NCBI GenBank assembly: GCA_021234155.1
Contig: JAJEKV010000039.1
Coordinates: 7,763,077 to 7,827,076, forward strand
Origin: Isoetes taiwanensis
Taxonomy: Eukaryota; Streptophyta; Lycopodiopsida; Isoetales; Isoetaceae
DNA length: 64,000 nt
Direction of reading: 5' to 3'
Below are positions 13,882-24,536 of the stretch, one piece after another. Under the pieces are notes generated by a model. It was not told where the DNA came from. It did no database searches and was given only the letters and a program-made list of their open reading frames with translations. The first letter of the stretch is position 1. Every line of letters starts with the position of its first letter. A program made the translations under genes and the position numbers.

Positions 13882-15652
13882 AAAATGTGCAGGGTGATGA
13901 TGTTTTCACAAGTACTGGACAACTTTTTCCCAAAATCGCGATGTGGAAGGTATGTTGTCAGTTATTTACCCCAATTTTCATGATGTTCTTTCGCATGTGA
14001 TGTTGCCGCTTCATTTTGATGATCGCGGTTTTATATTGAAAGGATACTTGAGAAAGAGAAGGAAAAAATTATGCAATAAATGTTCCCTAAGAGGCGTAAT
14101 TGATGACGCGAGTTTCACTCCTGCATGTTTCGACTATTTAAGTAATTTGATGATTTAATGCTTCCCCGCTTATAATATAACCGAGGCGCATTATTAAAAG
14201 TGCGATAAGATCAAAAGTGGTAGAGTTTTATCAAATTTTGGTGCTATAGTTCTCCAAACTAGAGGACTCCTTGGCTAGAGACCATTTATACGCTTTTAAC
14301 TTGTCTATCATGGTACACATCCAAGGTGTCATTTTGTTCCTTTAAATGGCCTTCATATAAGTAAGTTTAATACCATTTGAGGCTTAACGCATGCTACTTT
14401 GTAAATGTTTCTTTTTCTAGAAATTAGAAAGCTCTACAATGTTTCTGGTCATGGCTTCATTGTTTCACATGTGATTTTTTGTCTCTCAGCTTTTATTTGG
14501 TTTTGGTGAGGAAATATCATTTATGAGAAATATTCTCTATTGGGTGATATGCCGAAAGTGTGTGTCAAGTTTGTGAAAAAAATACAATTTGCCTCTTTTG
14601 GTAAGTAAAAGTTCTTCAAGATTTATTGCAATGGTTCCGAGTGGTGTATTAACCATGTGATATATATTTTACTTTTATCCATCCCGTTTGGACAAAGGTG
14701 ATAATGATTACATTTTATATATTTTAAAGCCGGACAGGCCCCCAAAAGAAATGTTGGAAACCTTATGGTAATGCTAAATATGAATTCTAAGGTTTGGGTC
14801 AATTGATCCGCCTAAAATTTGCCTCGCATGTGTATACAAGAAACAGGAATACCAAACATATTTCAATGTACCTTAAGAATGCAAGTGTTGAAAAAATCAG
14901 TGTAAGTAATATTCAAGACGAGACCGGAGTGCAAATGCATGAGGTTTTATCTATGTTTGATCAAGTATGCATATATTTTTGGATGAAATCTAATCGTGAG
15001 TCCGCTATTTTTAGAGTCTAATTTGTTTTCTCTATGCATGCGTGAGCTTATAAATTGTACTCATCGCTTATATATTTAATCAGTATGGCATTTGCCAACG
15101 CCAAAACATGCGCATGCCCCCATATTACCTACCGTATTTCATGAAGATCCAAGTCCGTATGAATGTTTAGATCAGAATAGGAAAACTCACATTTTGGATT
15201 ATTTTATTAGGTAATAATAATTAGTAATGACATGCCATATACCCTAGAACATATACAAGATGGGCATAAAAGCCGTGAGACGATGAATTTTAAGTAGATG
15301 GAGATAATGATAACACCATGAAATCGGTATGCATATAATGGTCATTAAATGGAATCTTTGGCATATTGTAAAGTATTAATCTTTGGTTTAAGTTGTAATG
15401 GGCCAATTATAAGATGGAATCTGTGTTATTGCACTTAATCAAACTCACTAGATTCTAGATGTTGAAAGAGTACAAGTTTTTACCACAAGAATCCTAGTGA
15501 AAATCATGAATGTCACCTCAACATTTTAGAATTCAATGTTCTTGTAGCTGACATAAGCCTATAGATTTCATTATTGTTGCAAACAGAGTGTATATATTTC
15601 TTAAAACAATATTATATGTTTGTTAGAACAATATCATAGGACTGACAAATAA

Positions 15653-16622
15653 ATGTTCTTAGCATTACTCTTGCTACTGTGTATGTTTGTTTCAAACAAT
15701 ATAGAGTATCTTTTGTATACAACAAATAAATGTCCTTTGCATATTATACTAGAATATGTTTCAAACTGGTCGTGCTATATGTTATATGCATGAAGAAAAA
15801 ATATTTGTACGCAATTTAAAATATAGTAACATGCCTAAGCATGACATTTGCAATAATTCAATTTCAATAGAAGTATAGTAATATGCCAAAAGCTAACGCA
15901 TAGATTTTTACAGGTGTGAATAACATAGGCATGAGATAGATTTACTGAATGGCAAGTTGGATATCCTTTAAATTTTCACAGGTGCAAATAAGCTAATGCA
16001 ACAAGTGAGGAAACCGTTAAAGTGGAAAGCAAACCACAATGGAGGCATGAGAGGGATAACACCCTAGAACTCGGGTGTTATGCCCTACTATAACAAACTC
16101 GGGCCGAATGTTCTTAGCATTACTCTTGCTACTAGAGTGTGTATGTTTGTTAAAACAATATTATAAGAGTATCTTAGCTACAACAAATAAATGTCCTTTG
16201 CATATGTTTCAAACTGGTCGTGCTATATGTTATATGCATGAAGTATTTGTACGCAATTTAAAATATAGTAACATGCCTAAGCATGACATTTGCAATAATT
16301 CAATTTCAATAGAAGTATAGTAATATGCCAAAAGCTAACGCATAGATCTCATAGGCAATGCTAGAGGTCAAGGGCAACATAGGCATGGGATAGATTTCCT
16401 AGTAGGTATGAATAACATAGGCATGAGATAGATTTACTGAATGGCAAGTTGGATATCCTTTAAATTTTCACAGGTGCAAATAAGCTAATGAATAGAATAG
16501 AATAGAATAGAATGCAACAAGTGAGGAAACCGTTAAAGTGGAAAGCAAACCACAATGGAGGCATGAGAGGGATAACACCCAGGAACGAGGGTGTTATGCC
16601 CTATTATAACAAACTGAGGGCC
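15653..16622 (+). repeat. Two tandem ~0.5 kb units
   Basis: Each unit runs from AATGTTCTTAGCATTACTC to ATAACAAACTCGGGCC; the first lacks an internal block and the second carries the AATAG insertion. The same unit is at 6163-6713, followed by a partial second unit to 6790. Confidence 0.8.
16491..16514 (+). repeat. Tail-only AATAG insertion in repeat copy C
   Basis: Four AATAG units plus AATG are inserted between TAATG and CAAC; the two sister copies at about 6.61 kb and 15.99 kb have no insertion here. AATG is repeated on both sides and may be a 4 bp target duplication. The unit is the tail of the local LINE family. Confidence 0.7.
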
Positions 16623-16680
16623 GGAGGCCCGAGTTTGTTATAGTAGGCGCAACACCCGAAGTTCTGTGGTGTTAACTGCC
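16569..16680. repeat. Near-perfect 110 bp inverted repeat
   Basis: The arm 16569-16622 (starts GGGATAACACCC, ends AACAAACTGAGGGCC) is matched in reverse by 16626-16680 (GGCCCGAGTTTGTTATAG to GTGGTGTTAACTGCC), with a spacer of a few bases. The arm is the end of the 0.5 kb tandem unit, so the last unit meets an inverted unit end here; this may be a terminal inverted repeat of the element. Confidence 0.75.
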
Positions 16681-17292
16681 TTGGAAAACTCCTGGCCCGA
16701 GTTTTATAAAGGTTTTGCAAGGGTTTCAAGCAATGCTGTGTGTTTATAGAAGCTATTCCCGCATAACAAACTGTGTTTATGCACTTTTTAATGTGGTTAC
16801 CGTGGGTAACACTTCAGGAACTAACTACCGAGATCCGGATCTCAAAATTTCTTTAAAACTTGAGGGGCCAGTTGTTATAAGTATGAACCTACATAAATCA
16901 AGTCGGGGAACTACTAACTGGCATTAATCATTATAGAGGAACTACTGAGAAAGAGAGAAAGGAAGAAAAAGAATAAGAAGAGCATTTTTTAAAGAAGAAA
17001 ATTGAAGAGAAATAAGACAGATAGATAAATAGATAATACTTCATACCATATGGCAGAATCGATAAGAGAAATTTTAACGAGATGCAAACGAATCGCAGCC
17101 ATTGAGGGATAGTGGATTTGGGATCCAACGGCTAAGATCCGTCCAGATGGGCAACATTGGGTAAAAATATCTGAAGCCGTGTAAAACAAGGCCCCGCCAA
17201 TCAAGGTTCATAAAACAACAAAATAGCGGCAATCTCTTTACATTTAAGTAAGGCCGGCCAACGCGGCACATGGTCTACACGCGCATGGCATT

Positions 17293-17305
17293 GATCTGAA
17301 CCGTT
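17293..17305 (+). promoter_or_regulatory. Shared promoter motif GATC..A.CCGT, b561 copy 1
   Basis: GATCTGAACCGTT lies about 80 bp before the ATG. A second related sequence, GGATCCAACGGCT, is at 17121-17133. The same kind of motif recurs before the other three b561 genes, which supports a shared core promoter or start-region element inherited with the duplications. It is also a common plant promoter word, so it need not be specific. Confidence 0.5.
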
Positions 17306-17382
17306 GAATCTGAGAGGCCATCGTGGCCGTCCGAGTTAGGTGAAATACTGAAGCTCTGTGCCGGACTTGCAAAGCTTCTGCT

Positions 17383-18527
17383 ATGGCGTCTTCCTCATTC
17401 TTCAGAATGCTCTGTTTTTGCGCCTGCGTAATTCTGCTACTCGCAATATCTGCAAAGGCTGAAGGATCCAGCAACTCGACCTCGACGCCGGAATCTGACG
17501 GAGAAGAAGGCGTGGACGAACAATACATAGCTCACGGATGGCTAATGTGGGCCGCATTTGGGATCCTCTTTCCCTCAGGCATCCTCGCTGCTAAATATGG
17601 CCAAAAATCCTTCGCGTCTTGGTTCCTATTCCACAGAGTCGCTCAGGTACATGCTTTCTCCAAAAAATGCTCTGTTTCGCACCCCTTTCTTCAATTTCTT
17701 AACGCAGACTGTAAATGCTGCTTGGAATAATATATTTCTACAGGTTTCTCCCATTCGTAAGCTGTTGCCTTCAAATATTTTCTGGTTCGGTTTTCTTGTT
17801 TCGTTTTTCCTCTCAGTTGTTTGATCTGTGCAGATTTTGGGAGTGATCTGTGGCACTGTCGGATTAATTCTGGCCTTCACAGCCAACGGAGAGGCCGGAA
17901 ATGCTGAAGAAGAAGATAGTAACAGGCATATCAACCTAGGCTATGCTGTGGGCGCTGCAATGTGGGCAGTAGTTATACTCGGGTTTATCAGGCCCAAAAA
18001 GTAAGCAAATGCAATTTCTTGCCTCCATTTTGATTTATAAATTCATTTGCAGTGGATTAAGCTCTAAAGAAGAAGAAATTAAGCTCTAAAAGATGAATAT
18101 AAATTTTACACTGTAGGATAACATTTTCTTCTTCCAAAAGGGACCGTATACCCTTTTACTGGTATTTTGGACACTGGCTTTTGGGTACTGCTTCAATAGG
18201 CCTAGCATGGTATAACATTTTGGAAGGCCTAGAAATTGTGGCTGCTAAGGAGGTAAGCTCTAGCTATATACAAAATAAATTTGTTTCAATTGCGTATGAA
18301 ATTTTGGCTTGCCTTAAATTTGCCACACCTATACATAGCAATTACTAACATTTTTCAATCAATTGTTATAGGTGTTGCACACTTTATTTGGGATTCAAAT
18401 TAGTTTGTTTACCTTTGCTTATCTATTCCTCGACCGATGGGAGCACCTAAAGAGCCAAAGAACTTGCCCTATAGCACAAACAGAGCCTGCATCTGAGGAT
18501 CCTAAGAAATTATCATATGGAGTATGA
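17383..18527 (+). CDS. Cytochrome b561-domain membrane protein, copy 1 (4 exons)
   Basis: Exons 17383-17646, 17834-18000, 18141-18252 and 18372-18527 join to a 232-residue protein; all three introns are GT-AG and short (187, 140, 119 bp). Residues 1-26 are a signal peptide, followed by a Ser/Glu-rich linker to about residue 47. Hydrophobic helices lie near 52-72, 82-103, 121-141, 150-171 and 183-203. The four likely heme-b ligands are H51 (AHGWLMW), H84 (LFHRVAQ), H120 (RHINLG) and H155 (FGHWLLG). Such proteins are transmembrane electron carriers; this one lacks the DOMON domain of larger plant relatives and resembles the stand-alone b561-domain proteins of plants. The ATG at 17383 gives the best signal peptide and lies about 80 bp after a GATC..CCGT motif. 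Exon 3 is one codon shorter than in the other copies. A near-copy of the last coding bases, including the stop, follows the gene. Family assignment is firm; the electron donor and acceptor are unknown. Confidence 0.88.
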
Positions 18528-18613
18528 AATTACCTCTTGCTTAAAAGATTAGTGATCCCAAAACACCAAGAAAATATCATATGGAGTATGATATTCACTC
18601 TTGCCTAAAAGAA
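18499..18613 (+). repeat. Tandem duplication across the stop of b561 copy 1
   Basis: CCTAAGAAATTATCATATGG with the stop and following AAAGATTAGTGAT is repeated as CCAAGAAAATATCATATGGA and AAGATTAGTGATAT. The second copy is downstream of the stop and changes no coding sequence. Confidence 0.7.
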
Positions 18614-19317
18614 GATTAGTGATATATACTTGCTCACTCCTTCACTCACTTTAACGCGAGCCACAAGTATTCTTGAATAGCCCAAAGAAAAATAATATTT
18701 TTTTGTTTGGTTTTTTGCTCATTTCACATGTTAGCGTGTAAGGTTTCTTCTATAATCATAAGGTTACGTGGTGGGGATACTCAAATTGGAATATATATAT
18801 CTCATGTGAATTCATGAATTGCACGTTCAGATCGAAAGAGTAATAATCAATGCCACACAATAAGTTGACAAATTGACAACCCTTAAAATTGGAATAAATT
18901 CTCAAATATTGAATAGAGATTAGAACATTGAATTGCACTTTCTATGATGGAATTTACAAAATATTCCCACAAAGAATTACATATCAAGCTATTGCCCACC
19001 TTATCTTGATATTGCTTGCACATTAAATAACACATTCCATATACACATACGCGAGTGAGTCATTCCTTAGGCTGGATTCACATGCAACAGTGGTCGAAGA
19101 GGGGCCTTGTTATACCCTTTGCAAATTGGTAATGGTCGGCGATGGTGGGCGTGGGCGCGTGTGTGGCATTTTACATGACGGTGAAGGCCGTGATGGTGCA
19201 TGTGAATCCAGCCTTAAGCATGAGACTTTGATGGCTACAAATGGCCCAAAGCATCTTTTCATTTATCGCAAATTAAAATAAAATATAGTTTTTAACGTCT
19301 ACGAAGATCTTTTTTCT

Positions 19318-19475
19318 ATACAAAGATCATCCATAGAAAAAGCGGTATGTGTGTTGAAAGTCCTAACTATGTGGGGCAAGGGGGAAGAAAGGGAGTTATG
19401 GCCTTTCGTTTATTGCAAAACCATGCATAGAAAAGAGAGGTATGTGTCTTGAAAGTCCTAACAATATGGAACAAT
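19318..19475 (+). repeat. Imperfect ~105 bp tandem duplication
   Basis: CATAGAAAA....GGTATGTGT.TTGAAAGTCCTAAC occurs at about 19332 and 19432. Confidence 0.6.
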
Positions 19476-19639
19476 TGGGAAAAAAGGAAGCCATATGTGG
19501 TGATGCACCAAGAAAGTTTAGTGCCAAATTTTTTCACTTTTCAAGGGATAAGAAATTTTTATTTATAAATAAAATTTTGCAAGCCCTATAATGCCTTCAT
19601 ACTGCACAAATACATTACCTCCACCAACCATTATCTCAT

Positions 19640-20026
19640 AGTCTGCCAATTCGGCTGTCTCAGGTCAATATATTATTTCCACAAGAGTCAGTGTGAAGTC
19701 TGTGATGGAGTAATTCGTGATTTCATACAAGTGGCACTTGAAGAGCTCATGCGTCTCACTCCATATGGGTTCGACATCAATTGGTACAGTTTACCTTATT
19801 GCCAAATTTCGAGGGAGGGCACACATTCTTTTGTTGATCTACCAGCAATTCCTCCCTCTTTTCACTAAGTCTTCTGCTGATTCTTCTCAAATGAGCATAT
19901 ATTGATTAAAATTTTCTTTCTGGCTCTGGCTTAGTGGGACCTAGCTATATTTCGGCAATATGCCTATCTTTTGTACTGTTTTGTATGTTATGATTAATAT
20001 AAAATCCTTTCTTTTCCTCAAAAAAA
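19640..20026 (+). mobile_element. Possible L1-like 3' end with poly(A)
   Basis: The stretch ends TTTTGTATGTTATGATTAAT, then ATAAAATCC, TTTCTTTTCCTC and seven A, the usual look of plant L1 LINE 3' ends. No reverse transcriptase frame is visible, so it is a short 3' piece; the left border is a guess. Confidence 0.35.
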
Positions 20027-20599
20027 GGGGGGTGTATATACATCTCCTAAAGGCATATCTCAAAAGTATCTAGTTCTCAGCCTTCCTTGATGCTATCCTT
20101 AACTCAGAAGTTCCATTATAACTCTGCAAGATGTCATTATTACTTGATCCTTTCCTTGTTAATGTGTACTTCCATCTCCCTAAGAATTGCTTTCGTCTTG
20201 TGTGCAACAACTGTTGCCAAGACCACCTCGATTCCACTAACCGCTCCAATATTGAGATAATATGATTTTCCATCATGCACAAAGGCTTTTACTCAAATAA
20301 GACAATTCATATAAAGGTGTATTCAACCTAAAATAAAATTCCACTTCATATTATATCTCAAAGACTCCACAACCTAACGCCATGTCCCAACTCAAACCAT
20401 CCACCCATCATTAACCAGATACTCGCACATGCGTAAGCTCTTGTATTTTACCACCCTGGAAAATTCTTTTAAGAATCCAATTGCTCATAGATCCCGTATG
20501 GAACGAAACCCCGCCTTCCGATAAATTACAATTGATACCAATATCTGCGCTGGGATGTTTGTGCCTTTGAAACAATGTCTTAAGAGTTGAACAGTTGAG

Positions 20600-20655
20600 G
20601 AACAAGATCAATATGAGTTGAACTAAGGAACAAGATCAATATGAGTTGAATTACA
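20600..20655 (+). repeat. 27 bp tandem duplication
   Basis: GGAACAAGATCAATATGAGT occurs twice in direct succession. Confidence 0.8.
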
Positions 20656-20976
20656 ACAATCTAATATGAAAGCATAATTATCTGCCCAACCGGGCCCATT
20701 GGGCAATGGAAATGCATGAACCCGCTGGCAAATGGGGAGACTTCCGGCTCTCATTTTTGGCTTTTCTGGATTCACCGCATCTAATGAATCAACTTCCGAA
20801 AGCAAAAGCCTTTAACAATTAAATATTAAGAAAGTCACATAGGCTTATTGGATTGGAAAGAAATTCCGGATTCTCATTTACAAGCTGGCTATCCATTTTC
20901 GCAAGGGATCATAGGCTGAAACTCTGAAGCATCCGCTGCCTAAAACATCCGTTGACCATCTTATTATTTGAGTGCA

Positions 20977-21024
20977 AGGTTCACCATCATGGTTCACCAT
21001 CAAGGTTCACCATCATGTTCACCC
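20977..21024 (+). repeat. GGTTCACCATCA minisatellite, about 4 units
   Basis: Units of 12-14 bp alternate AAGGTTCACCATCA and TGGTTCACCATCA. Confidence 0.8.
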
Positions 21025-21355
21025 AAGCTTCACAAGACATAGTAGAGGATGATGGTCTGCAGAGAGTTCTTCTTCTAATTATTTTTGCAAAATACACAGG
21101 CTGTTTGCATTACTATGTTGTTGTGAAATGCATAGATTGTTTGTCTTAACATATTATGATGTTTTAGACTTCAAACATTTGACTATTTGGCTTATTTCTT
21201 AAGCCCAATTCACCTTTGAATGGAGTTTGACAGAAAATAGTGCCTCAATATATTTATTCTAATTACAATACAACGATCAAACTTTTATTTTTATTAGATA
21301 CAATAGGATATAAACTTTCTCCTTCAATTAGATTAGATGTACAAATTGAAGTTCA

Positions 21356-22412
21356 TTATACATAAGCCATTTTCTTCGGATCTTGTGATGTATCTTCGAT
21401 TCGTACTGGAGAATTCTGGCTCAACAAATGATCCCATTGACCAAGAAATAAGTAAGCAAATGTGAACAAGCTTATTTGCACTCCAAATAAAGTGTGCAAA
21501 ACCTGCAAGGAATGACATAATAAGAATAGGAATAAGAAGAAGAAGAGCATTTTTTTTACTTCCACACAACACCCATGTTTGTCCATACATTGCAAATTAA
21601 TACATTGCACATTCAATACATTTGGCCTCACCTCCTTGGCATGTACGAGTTCAAGACCCTCAAGAATGTTATACCATGCTAGTGCAATTGATGCAGTGCC
21701 CAATAACCAGTGCCCAAAATACCAATATGGCCTGAGAGCAGTTCCCCTGAAGAGAACAAAAAAAAAAAAATCCACATCTTATAACCATAATTTATGAGGA
21801 TGTAAAGAAAAGAGAGGAGAATGATTTTAGAAAGAATTACTTGTTGGGTCTAATAAAGCCAAGTACAACTACAGCCCACATTGCAATAGCCACAGCAAGG
21901 CCTAACTTGACGTGAATTTTACTATCATCCTCTCCTTCTTCCTCTTCGCCGCCCTCCTCGTCACCATCACCAGCAGTGAAGGCCATGATCATTCCGATAG
22001 TACCACAGATCACTCCGAGAACCTGCACTTTGGAAAGAGCATTTTTAACATCCACGGAGACCAAGACACCAAACACTTAACAAACATAACAAACACGTAG
22101 CAATAAGTATATACAGCATATAATTAGAAGAAAAAAAAAAGTACAAATAGATAGAATTATAACCTGAGCTATTCTGTGGAACCAAAACCACGAAGCAAAA
22201 GTTTTCTGGCCATATTTGGCAGCCAAGATGCCGGACGGAAAGAGGACGCCAAATGCAGACCACATTAGCCATCCATGTACGATGTATTTTTGGTCCCCTT
22301 TTTTTTCTTCTTCCGGCGGGGAGCCCGATTCTTCAGCTCTTACAGAAGCTACAAAAAGAGCAAAGACGCAGGCATTAAAGCACAGCATTTTCATACACCG
22401 TGAGACCTCCAT
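21356..22412 (-). CDS. Cytochrome b561-domain membrane protein, copy 2 (4 exons)
   Basis: On the minus strand, exons 22412-22164, 22022-21841, 21746-21632 and 21502-21356 join to 230 residues, with GT-AG introns of 141, 94 and 129 bp and the same phases as copy 1. The start may be M1 or M8 (MKMLCF); both leave a signal peptide. Histidines H46 (VHGWLMW), H79 (WFHRIAQ), H120 (KIHVKLG) and H156 (FGHWLLG) match the heme ligands of the other copies. The loop between the second and third core helices is unusually acidic (about residues 102-116, almost all Asp, Glu and Gly). The C-terminal tail ends PKKMAYV, close to copy 1 (PKKLSYGV), and the two genes face each other 2.8 kb apart, so they look like the youngest pair. 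Expected role: transmembrane electron transfer, probably with the N-terminus outside. No frame break is seen. Confidence 0.88.
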
Positions 22413-22470
22413 CGCTAAAAAACATTCTGCGCTGCAAATACGCTCCGGAACTCGAGTATTTCATCTGCCT

Positions 22471-22487
22471 ACGGACGGCTGAGATGC
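22471..22487 (-). promoter_or_regulatory. Shared promoter motif, b561 copy 2
   Basis: On the minus strand GCATCTCAGCCGTCCGT lies about 60 bp before the ATG at 22412. The following bases (GATGAAATACT) match the segment GGTGAAATACT at the same place in copy 1, so the proximal promoters are homologous. Confidence 0.5.
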
Positions 22488-23959
22488 GGGCATTTGAAGG
22501 GCCCAGATGAATCCGAGTCGCGTGCCGCAAGCTGGTCCACCGTGTTTTTTTATTGTCAAAAAGGCGGTATTTTTCGTTTAACCATGTTCGTTTCCTTCAA
22601 CATTTCTGTCTTTTAGTATTAAAAAAAGGTACTGTTGTACGTTGAAATACATACGGACATCCTTTTATTCCTTGTTTACACCCATGATGGATGCTTCTAA
22701 GTAACCACTTATCGCCTATGTATCGTATCTTCTACATCGTTATATCTTCCTGATTCATGTTATCTCTGCATGCTTTGTTATATCTTCTTGTCTAATTGCA
22801 TGGGAATTCTTGATTCCTTTTTGCATATGTTAACATGATTGAATTATGTCGTCACATTGCGTAACTCTCATCTCGTGTTTTGAAACTACCCTATGATATC
22901 CTAGGAATAATGTGCTGAAGAAGACAATTCTGCCTGGTAAGGGCCTATCAAGCCTGTCAGGGCAAGCCTGTCAATGTAAGGTTTAAGGGGAAGGAAATTT
23001 CATGCCATGTGGCATTGTTAATGACCACAAGTTCAATAAAACTTTGCCCCAACTCTGTTACAGCGCAGCAAGAAAAATTACAGATTGTAATACATGCTTG
23101 TTATCTAAGGAAATTTCCTCCCCCCTAACTTTACGAAATCAAAACATAATTTAAGAGAATACATATGCATATTATAAATAAGTCAACTTCTAGATCATGT
23201 TGTTAGGAATTAAGACCATTGATGCTCAATAATATTAGTTCAACGCGTTTAGTCATTCCTCCTTATAGAATTGGTTTATCATGTCAAACGAGTGTTTCAA
23301 AAACTCTTAGGGCCTACTGAAAAATCTCTTAATGTTTTCGTAAGTAGTTGAATACTTCAAGTTACCAACCGCAAAATTGTAGAGTCCTTATAGAAAAATA
23401 CATGAACCTTTCCTGGAAAACTTGACAACCCAAATTGCCTCTTCGTTTCGAGAATTCAGACCAATGTCATATGTGTGGACCATATGTTGTGTTTACCGCC
23501 CATACTTAAATGTGAAGAAATCTAACATATTATTATTAATGATTTGTTCTTTTATGGTGCCCATTTTTCTCCTTGTTTGTCGGGCAAAGTGCCTATATTT
23601 CTTTCTCCATCATTCTTGGCAGCATCTACATAGGTTCATACATCCATGCATGCACTACCAATTGCTTGCTCTTTAACAGTTTGCACACCTATTGCATTAG
23701 CTTGTTCATACTGAAAAGTAAAAGGATACTGAATCTTCTTTCTAGATGTGCATACTTAAAATATACTGGAAATTATATATCGTTCCTATTCTACTACTAT
23801 ATTATGCATGTGGACCTTGGAGACTAACCCGCGAAATATATGCAAGAGCTTTGACATATTATTATGTATGTGCATTGTGATAAGTTAATGCAAATATTTC
23901 CTCTTCATCCGTATCATTTTTCAATCTACTTGGTGTTTATATAAAGGACATTTAGTTAA

Positions 23960-24009
23960 GATACTCCCAATACTTACCTCAAAAAAAAAAAAAAAAGATA
24001 CTCCCAATA
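23960..24009 (+). mobile_element. 24 bp tail-only retroposon with 13 bp target duplication
   Basis: GATACTCCCAATA (23960-23972) is repeated exactly at 23997-24009. Between them lie only CTTACCTC and 16 A. The TTCCTC-type end resembles TTTTCCTC plus poly(A) at 20010-20026, so this is an extreme 5' truncation of an L1-like element. Confidence 0.8.
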
Positions 24010-24027
24010 GTACTACTTTAATAAACA

Positions 24028-24056
24028 CTAGTTATGGTGCCCGGCATTGCCGGGCT
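24028..24056 (-). mobile_element. Helitron-type 3' terminus
   Basis: Read on the minus strand: GCCCGGC, loop AAT, GCCGGGC (a perfect 7 bp hairpin), seven bases ACCATAA, then CTAG followed by host T. Hairpin, short spacer, CTRR and a following T form the standard end of plant Helitrons. The body would extend to the right. I did not find the matching 5' TC end. Confidence 0.65.
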
Positions 24057-24424
24057 TTACTACAATTTGAAAGGGTGGTGGTTGGATTGTTGGCTAGAAT
24101 AAAGAATGTGCTGATTTTTGTATTTGACACGATGCTAAAAAAAAAGGGGAAGCTGTGAATGTGAGTGTGGAGGGCACAAAAAGTGTGTTTGCTTATGGCT
24201 AAGATTGGCTAAGCTTTTACGCGAATAACTTAGTGTTAATATATTGTGTGGAGTTAAGCAAAGGTGTATATATGTTTAACTATGGATGACGGTTAGGAGA
24301 TTAGTTTTGATGTAATGATAGTGGGTGATAAATGACTTTTTGTTCTAAATATTGTTGTTATGTGAAACTTTAAGGTACATTGTAAAGGTTTGAATTTTGT
24401 ATTTCATCAACGTAAACATATTAA

Positions 24425-24536
24425 GAGAATTGCATATCTATTTGCGCACATTACAAACAACATAAAACTGACTCCATGCAGAGAATTGCATATCTATTTG
24501 TGCACATTACAAACAACATAAAACTGACTCCATGCA
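24425..24536 (+). repeat. Perfect 56 bp tandem duplication
   Basis: 24425-24480 and 24481-24536 differ at one base (C/T). The near identity means a recent event. Confidence 0.9.

Larger units (their letters stand above)
13882..16622 (+). repeat. Direct segmental duplication, right copy
   Basis: Counterpart of 2946-6790 without the 1.45 kb insertion. It carries two abutting 0.5 kb units (about 15653-16106 and 16109-16622). Open frames such as 13943-14158 and 16075-16320 have no counterpart in the other copy's frame and are not taken as genes. Confidence 0.75.
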
